A stretch of DNA of 64,000 nucleotides from Winogradskyella algicola. GTDB taxonomy: Bacteria; Bacteroidota; Bacteroidia; Flavobacteriales; Flavobacteriaceae. The DNA is taken from contig NZ_SZQF01000011.1 of NCBI RefSeq assembly GCF_005869935.1, forward strand, positions 1-64,000. Direction: 5' to 3'. Below, in pieces: positions 53,819 to 62,498 of the stretch (the first letter of the stretch is position 1; each line of letters opens with the position of its first letter). Position numbers and translations under genes: made by a program. The notes beneath the pieces are model-generated. The model did not search any database. It was not told the DNA's origin and saw nothing but the letters and a program-made list of their open reading frames with translations.

Positions 53819-56398
53819 TTAAGCAGAATTTCTACTTGCATTGATATTTCCGAACAAGGATCTTGTTACCATTTTTTCAAATACTGCAATCTTAGCTTCA
53901 TCCTTCTCACCTGCATTTTTTAATTCTTGCATCTTCTTTAATGCATACTGCTGAATGGTCAATAATGGTAATACTATAGATTCTCTTACAGCAATAGAGG
54001 CCTTAGCCACAGGCTCATCTTCCATTAATTCTTCAAAACCAGTAAGTTTTAAAATAAGACGTTTTGTAGTTTCATATTCTTTGTAAATCAATTTCCAGAA
54101 ATCTCCGTATTCAGGATCATCTGCCATATAACGCGTTAGGTCAAAAAATGACTTAGACAAGGACATCATGCTATTAGCAATTAAAGTTCTAAAAAATCGT
54201 GATTCTTTATACAAATGCTGCACTTTTTCAAACTCATCCTTATCTTCATAATGCTTTAGAGCTGTACCAACACCAAAGAATCCAGGTACATTTTGTTTTA
54301 ACTGACTCCAAGAACCTACAAAAGGGATGGCTCTAAGATCATTAAAATCTAAGCCTTCAGACTTACCTCGCTTTGAAGGTCGACTACCAATATTTGTCTT
54401 AGCATAATACTTCAAAGTACTCATATGCTCTAAGTAAGACAAAAATTTAGGATGCCCTTTAAAATCTACATAAGTCTGATAACTCAACTCAGCTAAGTGA
54501 TTCATAACCGCTTTATCTTCTGGAGCCATTTCTGTATTCTTATCATTAAGTCGATTCATAATACCCGAACTTATAAGTTGCTCCATATTGTATTGCGAAG
54601 AATCTAAAGTTCCGAAGTTAGAACTAATTGTCTGCCCTTGAATTGTCAACTGAATTTCTTTATCCTCTATAGTTGGACCTAAAGATGCATAAAACTGATG
54701 TGTTTTTCCGCCTCCACGCGCAGGTGGCCCACCTCTACCATCAAAGAAAATAACATCAATATCATACTTTCTAGATAACGTTGTTAAGGCTTCTTTCGCC
54801 TTAAAAATTGCCCAGTTAGCCATAAGATAACCACCATCTTTGGTACCGTCACTAAACCCTAGCATTATAGTTTGTTTGTTATTTCTATTTTCTAAATGTG
54901 CACGGTAATGCGGATTGGTGTACAACTCCTCCATTACTTTTGGTGCAGCAATTAAATCAGTCACAGTCTCAAAAAGCGGCACCACATCAGCGGTTAAATT
55001 ATCATTAAATGCTACAATTTTTAGCATAGCAAACAATTGTAACACATTCATTGTGGTTTGATTATTACTAATAATGTAACGACTACAAGCTATTTCGCCA
55101 TTAGTCTCTTGAATAGACTTCATAGCTCTTATGGTTTCTACAATATCTTGAGAAAGTTCTTCTTTAAACTCTATTGTACCAATTGAACCTTTTAAAGAGG
55201 CCAAATGTAATTTTTGGTCATCCTCGGATAATTCAAAGAAATGCTTCGGAAACAAATCACTTTCATTATCAATTAATTCACCTACGAGCGATCTAAACAT
55301 TTTATCATGCACACGACTATCTTGTCGTATATCTAGACTCGCAAAATGGTAACCGAACAAAGTGGTTTTATTAATCATTGAAGTTACCTTGTCCAAATAC
55401 AAAGACTGATGTTCTTCGACAAGTCGTGTTCTTATCTGATTCAAAGCTGTCTTTAATTCTTCAAGCGTTATTTGATTTTCCCTATTTAACAATGTATTAT
55501 GAAGCTTATGGTTCACATCTATAATGTGCTCTCTAATACCTTTAAAGGTTAATCGTCTCCTTAAGTATTTAATGTCCTTAATGTAATTTTTTACAATAGA
55601 TTCCTTTAATTTCTTAGCAACATTAAGTGTAATTTGAGGCGTCACAAACGGATTACCATCTCTATCTCCTCCAGGCCAGAATCCAATATTTACAATAGAA
55701 TTATTAATATCTTGATAATCAAAAATGTTCTGCTGAACATAATCATAAATACTTCCGAATGAATGGTAGAAAACATTTTTCAAGTACCAAATTAGGTTAA
55801 CAGCCTCATCATAAGGAGTTGGTTTATGATCTTTAAAGAAAGGGGTTTTTCCTAGTTGCCCTAATAGCTCACTAATCTCTGTTAAATTATCAGTCTTTAT
55901 TGCTTCGGCTAAGTCTGTTATAATACCTAAAACAGCCCCAGGATAAAACTGAGTAGGGTGCGCTGTTAAAACAATTCTTACATTAAAAGATTCTAAATAC
56001 TGTTTCAGCAACTCCTTTTTGTGCTGAGCAGTCGCATTTTCTTTTAAGCTTCTTAAAGAACCTACTCCTTCCATATTATTTACAATCGAAAATGCAGCAT
56101 CTTCTACAGCATCAAATAACACAACCTGACGCTCTATATATTGAATAAAACGAAATAATAAGTCTATCTGTCCTTTTTCATTCAGCTGACTTTGGTATTT
56201 TTCAAAAAAGCTATTTACTATGGTCGTTGGGTCATTTTTTTCTTCAAAACCTATTTTACAAGTTTCATAGAATAACGGTAGTAACGCTACAGTTTTTGAT
56301 AATGTATCAAAAGGAAGCGTCATAAATATACTATTGTAAATCTGATATTTAGACAACACATTTTGGTTGAAACGTGCTAATTTTGGCTCAGTGTGCAT
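53819..56398 (-). CDS. ppc: Phosphoenolpyruvate carboxylase
   Basis: Anaplerotic enzyme carboxylating PEP to oxaloacetate, the precursor of aspartate and so of the thrABC pathway nearby. The 859 residues include VLTAHPTQ (catalytic His, near 159-166), FWPGGDRDGNPFVTP and the glycine-rich FFDGRGGPPARGGG. The C-terminus NASRNSA differs from the classical NTG end but lies at the expected place. The start is ATG. Confidence 0.95.
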   Translation of the reverse strand: MHTEPKLARFNQNVLSKYQIYNSIFMTLPFDTLSKTVALLPLFYETCKIGFEEKNDPTTIVNSFFEKYQSQLNEKGQIDLLFRFIQYIERQVVLFDAVEDAAFSIVNNMEGVGSLRSLKENATAQHKKELLKQYLESFNVRIVLTAHPTQFYPGAVLGIITDLAEAIKTDNLTEISELLGQLGKTPFFKDHKPTPYDEAVNLIWYLKNVFYHSFGSIYDYVQQNIFDYQDINNSIVNIGFWPGGDRDGNPFVTPQITLNVAKKLKESIVKNYIKDIKYLRRRLTFKGIREHIIDVNHKLHNTLLNRENQITLEELKTALNQIRTRLVEEHQSLYLDKVTSMINKTTLFGYHFASLDIRQDSRVHDKMFRSLVGELIDNESDLFPKHFFELSEDDQKLHLASLKGSIGTIEFKEELSQDIVETIRAMKSIQETNGEIACSRYIISNNQTTMNVLQLFAMLKIVAFNDNLTADVVPLFETVTDLIAAPKVMEELYTNPHYRAHLENRNNKQTIMLGFSDGTKDGGYLMANWAIFKAKEALTTLSRKYDIDVIFFDGRGGPPARGGGKTHQFYASLGPTIEDKEIQLTIQGQTISSNFGTLDSSQYNMEQLISSGIMNRLNDKNTEMAPEDKAVMNHLAELSYQTYVDFKGHPKFLSYLEHMSTLKYYAKTNIGSRPSKRGKSEGLDFNDLRAIPFVGSWSQLKQNVPGFFGVGTALKHYEDKDEFEKVQHLYKESRFFRTLIANSMMSLSKSFFDLTRYMADDPEYGDFWKLIYKEYETTKRLILKLTGFEELMEDEPVAKASIAVRESIVLPLLTIQQYALKKMQELKNAGEKDEAKIAVFEKMVTRSLFGNINASRNSA

Positions 56399-56574
56399 AT
56401 GATTTTGGTTAAATTTTAAACAACAATTTCATTGGTGAATTATTAAAGATTAAAGATATTATTTTTAGATGTAACGCTAAAGCAAATACCTATTTTTAGT
56501 CATTAAATAATTGTTATTCAACATATGCATTACTTATTTTTACGTTATAAACAAGATTAACGATAGACTGACTT

Positions 56575-57048
56575 ATGACAGAGAAAGAAAAATTTATGCT
56601 AGAAGCTGTAAATGCAGCTTTAAAGGGAATGCACAATAATGAAGGTGGCCCTTTTGGTTGTGTAATTGTAAAGGATGGAAAAATAATAGGCAGAGGCAAT
56701 AATAAAGTAACCTCAACCAACGACCCAACTGCACATGCAGAAGTAACAGCTATTAGAGATGCATGCAAAAACTTAGGCTCTTTTCAACTCGAAGGCTGTA
56801 CGGTTTACACCTCTTGCGAACCTTGCCCTATGTGTCTAGGTGCTATTTACTGGGCAAGACCAGATAAGGTGTATTACGGAAGCAACCAAGCAGATGCAGC
56901 AAACATAGGATTTGATGATGAATTTATATACAAGGAAATCCCATTACCATATAACAAAAGAAGTATTCCGTTTGAACAATTAGCACCAGAGATTGCCATT
57001 AAACCCTTTAAAGAATGGGAGAAAAAAGAAGATAAAACAGAATATTGA
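56575..57048 (+). CDS. Nucleoside/guanine deaminase (CDA fold)
   Basis: Zinc-dependent deaminase of 157 residues. The zinc motif HAE (His54, Glu56) and PCPMC (Cys84, Cys87) are present. The C-terminal segment ANIGFDDEFIYKEI resembles GuaD, so guanine is the probable substrate rather than tRNA adenosine. It precedes the arsenosugar genes by 114 bp and may not belong to that operon. Confidence 0.88.
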   Translation: MTEKEKFMLEAVNAALKGMHNNEGGPFGCVIVKDGKIIGRGNNKVTSTNDPTAHAEVTAIRDACKNLGSFQLEGCTVYTSCEPCPMCLGAIYWARPDKVYYGSNQADAANIGFDDEFIYKEIPLPYNKRSIPFEQLAPEIAIKPFKEWEKKEDKTEY

Positions 57049-57162
57049 TTAACTACAAGTTTAATGCTTCTCGTTTTTTTACTCGTTTTCTGTAATCTTT
57101 AAGAATTAACCTCGACAAAAAGCATTATATTGATTTTTCGTACAATTTTAAAACTATTTTGA

Positions 57163-57498
57163 ATGTCTAAAACCTATTACGACCCAGCCGATTTAAGAAA
57201 ATTTGGAAAAATATCTGACTGGAATGAAGAACTTGGAAGCAAATTTTTTGAATATTATAATTCTGTTTTTAAGGATGGAGCACTTTCAGAAAGAGAAAAA
57301 TCATTAATTGCACTCGCTGTAGCACATACGATTCAATGTCCATATTGCATAGATGCTTACACCGGAGATGGTCTACAAAGAGGTATTACCAAAGAAGAAA
57401 TGATGGAAGCTTTACATGTAGCTGGTGCTATAAGAGGTGGCGCATCTTTAGTTCATGGTGTGCAGATGATGAATAAGGTAAACAAATTAGATGGTTAA
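57163..57498 (+). CDS. Arsenosugar biosynthesis-associated peroxidase-like protein
   Basis: A 111-residue AhpD-like protein. The redox pair CPYC (Cys59, Cys62) sits in the helix TIQCPYCIDAYT, the carboxymuconolactone decarboxylase/AhpD signature. This subfamily is found beside ArsS in arsenosugar clusters. It may keep arsenic intermediates or partner thiols in the right redox state; that is inference. It is followed by arsS after 58 bp. Confidence 0.88.
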   Translation: MSKTYYDPADLRKFGKISDWNEELGSKFFEYYNSVFKDGALSEREKSLIALAVAHTIQCPYCIDAYTGDGLQRGITKEEMMEALHVAGAIRGGASLVHGVQMMNKVNKLDG

Positions 57499-57556
57499 AA
57501 GTAAAACTCCCCAACCCTTATTCTCGTAGATATATACAAAAAAGATAAATTAATTA

Positions 57557-58612
57557 ATGGCTACCAAATCTTTACATAAACACAAGAGTGATTTAGCAAA
57601 TAGTAATCGACAGCTTGAAATTCTTTCAAATGGAATTTTTCAAAATGGTGAATTACCCACTTTTAAAGACAAAATCGCTGAAACCAATCAGTTTCCACTA
57701 AAAGCTAAAACCTTAGAAATTCTTCAAATAAATGTTGGCTATATGTGCAATCAGGTTTGTGAGCACTGCCATGTAGATGCTGGTCCAGATCGAAAAGAAA
57801 TAATGACTAGAGCAACCATGGAACAATGTTTAGAAGTTATTAAAAATACTGAAGCACACACGCTAGACTTAACAGGAGGAGCGCCAGAGATGAATCCAAA
57901 TTTTAGATGGTTTGTCGAAGAAGCTTCAAAAGCAGGCATTAAGGATTTTATAGTACGCTCTAATCTTACCATTATTAGAGCTAATAAAAAATATTACGAC
58001 TTGCCAGAGTTTTTCAAAAAGCATAATGTACACGTTGTAAGTTCTATGCCTCATTGGACGCGTGGAAAAACCGACAAGCAACGTGGTGATGGCGTTTTTG
58101 ACAAATCCATAAAAGCATTACAAGAGCTTAACGCTGTTGGTTATGGTATGCCAGACAGCAACTTACGGTTAGATTTGGTTTATAATCCATCAGGCGCTTT
58201 TTTGCCTGGCAACCAAGCTTCAATGGAAAAGGATTTTAAAAAAGCATTGATGGAAGATTTCGGTATTCAATTTCATAATTTGTTTGCCATTACTAATCTT
58301 CCTATTAGTAGATTTTTAGATTATCTTATTGCTTCAGAAAACTATGAAGATTATATGTATCAATTGGTTGAAGCTTACAATCCTGCTGCTGTTGCCAATG
58401 TAATGTGCACCAATACGCTTTCAGTAAGTTGGGATGGTTATTTATACGATTGTGATTTTAATCAAATGCTAGAATTGCCTGTAAATAGTAAAGTGAAGCA
58501 CATTTCAGAATATAATGAAGAACTATTAGAAGGAAGAAACATCGTCATTTCACAGCATTGCTATGGCTGTACAGCTGGTGCTGGCAGCAGTTGCCAAGGT
58601 ACTGTGGCGTAA
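57557..58612 (+). CDS. arsS: Radical SAM arsenosugar biosynthesis protein ArsS
   Basis: Radical SAM enzyme that transfers a 5'-deoxyadenosyl group to a methylated arsenical, giving the arsinoyl-adenosine precursor of arsenosugars. The cluster motif CNQVCEHC has Cys64, Cys68 and Cys71 (CxxxCxxC). The C-terminal DUF3641-type domain carries further cysteines (YLYDCDFNQ, HCYGCTAGAGSSC) that may bind an auxiliary cluster. At 351 residues it is full length. The stop is followed by a 20-bp hairpin element. Confidence 0.93.
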   Translation: MATKSLHKHKSDLANSNRQLEILSNGIFQNGELPTFKDKIAETNQFPLKAKTLEILQINVGYMCNQVCEHCHVDAGPDRKEIMTRATMEQCLEVIKNTEAHTLDLTGGAPEMNPNFRWFVEEASKAGIKDFIVRSNLTIIRANKKYYDLPEFFKKHNVHVVSSMPHWTRGKTDKQRGDGVFDKSIKALQELNAVGYGMPDSNLRLDLVYNPSGAFLPGNQASMEKDFKKALMEDFGIQFHNLFAITNLPISRFLDYLIASENYEDYMYQLVEAYNPAAVANVMCTNTLSVSWDGYLYDCDFNQMLELPVNSKVKHISEYNEELLEGRNIVISQHCYGCTAGAGSSCQGTVA

Positions 58613-58615
58613 CAT

Positions 58616-58635
58616 ATTCCTACGAAAGTAGGAAT
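58616..58635. repeat. Hairpin element (ATTCC family) between arsS and rhodanese
   Basis: ATTCCTAC and GTAGGAAT form a perfect 8-bp stem with loop GAAA, 3 bp after the arsS stop and 9 bp before the next ATG. It is the cleanest copy of the family also seen at 15152-15169 and 17684-17704. No T-run follows, so it is not an obvious terminator. Confidence 0.7.
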
Positions 58636-58644
58636 CTTATAACC

Positions 58645-59139
58645 ATGAAAAAGAAAATTATATACACATTATTCCTTTTCTCGGGGATTTTATCCGCTCA
58701 AGAATCCCTTTCAGAATTATTAAAAAAATACAATAACGAAAGTGTACCGTACATTTCTGTTCAAGAGTTAGCAATGCCAAAAACTAATGCCATTCTTTTA
58801 GATGCGAGAGAGCTTAGAGAATATGAGGTTAGCCATCTAAAAGATGCAATACATATTGGTTATGACGAATTCAATCTAAAAAACACCATTGAACAACTCA
58901 ACAACAAAGACCAAATGATTGTTGTGTACTGCTCTTTGGGAATAAGATCTGAAGATATTGCAGAACAACTCAAAAACGAAGGATACACGAATGTTTACAA
59001 TCTTTTTGGCGGGATTTTTGAATGGAAAAATAACGACTTTAAAGTTTACAATCTCAACAATGAGACCACTGAAAATGTTCATGTATTTTCTAAAGAATGG
59101 AGCCAATGGCTCTTAAAAGGCATTAAAATTTATGACTAA
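58645..59139 (+). CDS. Secreted rhodanese-like protein
   Basis: Single rhodanese domain of 164 residues with a signal peptide (about 1-18, ILSAQ). The active-site loop is YCSLGIRS with Cys96. It may handle sulfane sulfur or, by analogy, arsenate in the envelope; its role in arsenosugar formation is unproven. The frame remains open 29 codons upstream through the hairpin element and the arsS end, but the ATG at 58645 starts a good signal peptide. It overlaps the next gene by 8 bases. Confidence 0.85.
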   Translation: MKKKIIYTLFLFSGILSAQESLSELLKKYNNESVPYISVQELAMPKTNAILLDARELREYEVSHLKDAIHIGYDEFNLKNTIEQLNNKDQMIVVYCSLGIRSEDIAEQLKNEGYTNVYNLFGGIFEWKNNDFKVYNLNNETTENVHVFSKEWSQWLLKGIKIYD

Positions 59140-59761
59140 AACGCTCGTCATAGTGTTTGTAAAAAACACAACATTAGGTTCTGTAAAAACCAGATTAGCA
59201 AAAACTATAGGAGATTTTGGCGCACTTGAGGTGTATAAAGAACTTTTGAAAATCACTAAAAAAGCAATTTCTGAAATAAGATCAGATGTTCGTATATACT
59301 TTTCTAAAGAAATAGATGCTAACGAATGGACTAACTTTCCGAAGTACAAACAACAAGGCTCTGATTTGGGAGAACGGATGTACAATGCTTTTAATGATGG
59401 CTTTAATGACGGCTATAAAAACATTGTGTTAATTGGTTCAGATTTACCAGACATCAGCGCTAAACATATTAAAAATGGTTTAAATGCATTGCAGGAAAGC
59501 AAAGCAACTTTTGGTCCTGCAGAGGATGGTGGTTATTACCTTATAGGATTACAGCATGCGATTCCAGAACTATTCAAAAACAAACCTTGGAGTCAACCTC
59601 ACCTGCTTCAAACTACGTTACAAGAGTTACATAATCTCAATATTTCTGTCAGTATTTTAGAGACCTTAAATGATATTGATACTTATGAAGACTTAATTGC
59701 TTCAGATTTTTACAAAAACAATCAAAAATTACAAGAAAAAATACAACAACTTAATGATTAA
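59132..59761 (+). CDS. TIGR04282-type arsenosugar glycosyltransferase (DUF2064)
   Basis: A 209-residue GT-A-fold protein of the DUF2064 family. It opens with LVIVFVKNTTLGSVKTRLAK and has GSDLPDISAKHI and FGPAEDGGYYLIGL, typical of nucleotidyl/glycosyl transferases of this group. In arsenosugar clusters it is assigned a sugar-transfer role by association. It overlaps the rhodanese gene by 8 bases (ATGACTAA) and the next gene by 8 bases (ATGATTAA). Confidence 0.88.
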   Translation: MTKTLVIVFVKNTTLGSVKTRLAKTIGDFGALEVYKELLKITKKAISEIRSDVRIYFSKEIDANEWTNFPKYKQQGSDLGERMYNAFNDGFNDGYKNIVLIGSDLPDISAKHIKNGLNALQESKATFGPAEDGGYYLIGLQHAIPELFKNKPWSQPHLLQTTLQELHNLNISVSILETLNDIDTYEDLIASDFYKNNQKLQEKIQQLND

Positions 59762-60566
59762 ACAAATAACAGAAAGCACAGAATACCTTCAATCAAAAGG
59801 TTTTGACAATCCAGAGGTGGGCATCATCTTAGGTACAGGATTAGGAGAATTAATTAATGAAATAGACATCATAGCTCAGGCTAGCTACAATCATATCCCA
59901 AATTTCCCAACAGCAACTGTAGAGTTTCACAAAGGGAAATTAATTTATGGCACTCTAGAGGGCAAAAAAGTTGTGGTAATGCAAGGACGTTTTCATGTTT
60001 ATGAAGGCTACACATTTCAAGATGTTACATTTCCAGTAAGAATAATGGAAAAACTAGGTATTAAAACGCTTTTAGTATCTAATGCTGCTGGCGCAGTCAA
60101 TTTAGATTTCAAAAAAGGTGAATTAATGCTTATTGACGACCACATCAATTTACAAGGAAGTTCTCCTTTGGCATTTAAAGGAGTTTCAGAATTAGGTGAG
60201 CGTTTTGCCGATATGAGCGCTCCTTATGATACGGAAATTATTTCAAAATTTGAAAGTATAGCTGCAAAACACAACATTACACTTCACAAAGGTGTGTACG
60301 CTTCGGTTGTTGGTCCGCAACTAGAAACTCGTGCTGAATACCGAATGTTAAAAATTATTGGAGCAGATGCTGTTGGCATGAGTACTGTTCCAGAAATTAT
60401 TGTAGCAAATCATCTTAACTTAAAAGCTGCTGCTGTATCTGTTTTGACAGATGAATGTGATCCAGATAATTTAAAGCCAGTGGATATTGCAGAGATTATC
60501 TCCATGGCCAACAAAGCAGAACCTGATATGATTACATTATTTAAAGAATTAATTAAAAGTATATAG
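59754..60566 (+). CDS. Purine nucleoside phosphorylase
   Basis: Trimeric-type PNP of 270 residues. GIILGTGLGELINEI is near 22-36, the phosphate/base region GRFHVYEGY near 77-85 and GVYASVVGPQLETRAEYRM near 180-198. The ATG at 59754 is preferred; 19 more open codons upstream overlap the previous gene. Within this cluster it may split adenine from the ArsS product to leave an arsinoyl-ribose phosphate; that is inference, and ordinary purine salvage is the alternative. Confidence 0.92.
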   Translation: MIKQITESTEYLQSKGFDNPEVGIILGTGLGELINEIDIIAQASYNHIPNFPTATVEFHKGKLIYGTLEGKKVVVMQGRFHVYEGYTFQDVTFPVRIMEKLGIKTLLVSNAAGAVNLDFKKGELMLIDDHINLQGSSPLAFKGVSELGERFADMSAPYDTEIISKFESIAAKHNITLHKGVYASVVGPQLETRAEYRMLKIIGADAVGMSTVPEIIVANHLNLKAAAVSVLTDECDPDNLKPVDIAEIISMANKAEPDMITLFKELIKSI

Positions 60567-60589
60567 TATTCATAAATAATACCACTTCT

Positions 60590-60617
60590 TACTTTTTACT
60601 TCATACTTAATACTTAG
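60590..60617. repeat. 7-bp-period tandem array (TACTTnn x4)
   Basis: TACTTTT, TACTTCA, TACTTAA, TACTTAG follow one another between the PNP gene and arsM, ending 4 bp before the arsM ATG. On the other strand the phase word is AAGTA, so it is a relative of the AGTA array at 24020-24054 in opposite orientation. Confidence 0.7.
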
Positions 60618-60621
60618 AAAT

Positions 60622-61590
60622 ATGAGTTACCTAGAAACCACAAAAGATGTTTATAAAGAAGCTGCACTAACACCAGATGTTGGGTTATGTTGTACCACAA
60701 ATCCTATTTGGGAACTACCAGGATTAAAAATTCCAAGAATTATGCAAGAGATGAACTACGGTTGTGGTTCAACAGTGCATGCGCGCGATTTAACCAATAA
60801 CCCTAAAACACTTTATGTTGGTGTTGGTGGAGGTATGGAGTTGCTTCAATTTGCATATTTCAGCAGACAAAAAGGAGGAGTTATTGGTGTTGATGTTGTT
60901 GATGAAATGTTAGAGGCTTCTCGTAAAAATTTCAAAATAGCAGAAGAACAAAACGATTGGTTTAAATCTGAATTTGTTGATCTTAAAAAAGGTGATGCTA
61001 TGAATCTTCCTGTTGAAGATAATAGCATTGATGTAGCAGCTCAAAATTGTTTGTTCAATATTTTCAAAGCTGATGATCTAAAGAAAGCCATTGCAGAAAT
61101 GTATCGTGTGCTAAAACCTCACGGACGTTTGGTAATGAGCGATCCTACTTGCGAGCAACCAATGAACGACGACTTACGAAACGACGAACGCTTAAGAGCA
61201 CTTTGTTTAAGTGGTAGCTTGCCAATTGCTGACTATGTAAAAGCACTTACAGACGCTGGCTTTGGCACTATTGAAATTAGAGCACGTAAACCCTACCGAA
61301 TTTTAGATCCTAAACATTACCCAACGGATGAATTGATCTACATAGAGTCTATTGAAGTGGCAGCTATTAAAGATCCTATGCCAGCAGATGGGCCTTGTAT
61401 TTTTACTGGGAAAGCGGCCATCTATTATGGAGAAGATGATTATTTTGATGATAATGCAGGACACGTGTTGTTAAAAAATCAGCCCTTAGCTGTTTGTGAC
61501 AAAACTGCTGGTGCGTTTGCTGCCTTGGAAAGAGATGATATTTTTATTAGCGAATCTACCTTTCATTATGATGGTGGAGGTTGTTGCTAA
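60622..61590 (+). CDS. arsM: Arsenite methyltransferase (arsenosugar type)
   Basis: SAM-dependent methyltransferase making mono- and dimethylated arsenic, the substrate of ArsS. The SAM loop VGVGGGMELLQFA (66-78) is clear. Candidate As(III)-binding cysteines are Cys177 (DPTCEQ) and Cys195 (RALCLSG), the positions expected from algal ArsM; a CC pair at 23-24 may also take part. The protein ends DGGGCC, an unusual terminal cysteine pair. At 322 residues it is longer than bacterial ArsM (about 280). It lies 55 bp after the PNP gene. Confidence 0.92.
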   Translation: MSYLETTKDVYKEAALTPDVGLCCTTNPIWELPGLKIPRIMQEMNYGCGSTVHARDLTNNPKTLYVGVGGGMELLQFAYFSRQKGGVIGVDVVDEMLEASRKNFKIAEEQNDWFKSEFVDLKKGDAMNLPVEDNSIDVAAQNCLFNIFKADDLKKAIAEMYRVLKPHGRLVMSDPTCEQPMNDDLRNDERLRALCLSGSLPIADYVKALTDAGFGTIEIRARKPYRILDPKHYPTDELIYIESIEVAAIKDPMPADGPCIFTGKAAIYYGEDDYFDDNAGHVLLKNQPLAVCDKTAGAFAALERDDIFISESTFHYDGGGCC

Positions 61591-61695
61591 ATAATTTAAT
61601 ACTGTAAGTGCGTTTTGTAAGGTTTAGTATTAATACTTGACTAACATTAGGCTTTACAGTGAAGAAGGCTTCCATAAAAGAATTGCTTTTAAAAG

Positions 61696-61709
61696 TCTCA
61701 AATTTGAGA
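61696..61709. promoter_or_regulatory. Perfect 14-bp palindrome before the DUF547 gene
   Basis: TCTCAAATTTGAGA is its own reverse complement and lies 24 bp before the DUF547 ATG, in a 143-bp gap after arsM. The symmetry and position suit a dimeric regulator's site, but no regulator gene is nearby. Confidence 0.4.
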
Positions 61710-61733
61710 ATAACACATGAGATTTAACCAAGT

Positions 61734-62465
61734 ATGAGGTATCTATTTATTTTAATAACTATATCGTTGTTTAACGCTACAGGTTTAGTGAAAATATCTG
61801 ATAATACTGTAACTAGTGTGTTAATTAATCATTCTAAATGGTCAACACTATTGGAAAATTATGTATCAAATAATGGTGAAGTATATTACGAAAACTTAAA
61901 AGAAAATAAGGCAGAATTAGACTGTTATATAAAAACATTGCAAGAGGATTACGCTTTACTTGAAACAGCTTCTAAAAACGAAAAAATTGCCTATTGGATT
62001 AATGCCTACAATGCCTTAACCGTTGATTTAATTATTAGAAATTACCCTTTAAAAAGCATAAAAGACATAAAAGACCCTTGGGATCAAAGACTTTGGAAGT
62101 TTGATGACAAATGGTTAAACCTTAATGACATTGAGCATAAAATTCTAAGAAAAATGGATGAACCTCGTATTCACTTTGCTATTGTTTGTGCTTCAGAGTC
62201 TTGCCCAAAACTACAAAATACAGCATTTACTGCAGAAAACCTTGACGAACAGCTTACAAATGCCACAAAAGAATTTTTAACAGACACAACAAAAAACGAA
62301 ATCTCAGAAGATAATATTAAGCTGTCCAAAATTTTTAGATGGTTTAAGAAAGATTTTGAACAAGACGGTAGTCTTATTGATTTTTTAAATCGCTATAGCG
62401 ATATTACCATTTCCGAAAAGGCAAAAAAGAGTTTTAAAAATTACAGTTGGAATTTGAATGATTAA
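61734..62465 (+). CDS. DUF547 domain-containing secreted protein
   Basis: A 243-residue protein with a short hydrophobic N-terminus (about 1-17). The DUF547 core is visible: IAYWINAYNALTVDLIIRNYP, KFDDKWLNLNDIEHKILRK and IHFAIVCASESCPKL. The family's biochemical role is not established. It lies between arsM and a TIGR04283-type glycosyltransferase, as in other arsenosugar clusters, so a role there is plausible. Confidence 0.88.
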   Translation: MRYLFILITISLFNATGLVKISDNTVTSVLINHSKWSTLLENYVSNNGEVYYENLKENKAELDCYIKTLQEDYALLETASKNEKIAYWINAYNALTVDLIIRNYPLKSIKDIKDPWDQRLWKFDDKWLNLNDIEHKILRKMDEPRIHFAIVCASESCPKLQNTAFTAENLDEQLTNATKEFLTDTTKNEISEDNIKLSKIFRWFKKDFEQDGSLIDFLNRYSDITISEKAKKSFKNYSWNLND

Positions 62466-62498
62466 AACCTTAATCCTAAATATTCCGTAAGTAGAAAT

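Noticed and set aside
58558-58644. Rhodanese frame extended upstream
   Set aside because: The added 29 codons translate the end of arsS and a palindromic element; the ATG at 58645 starts a normal signal peptide.
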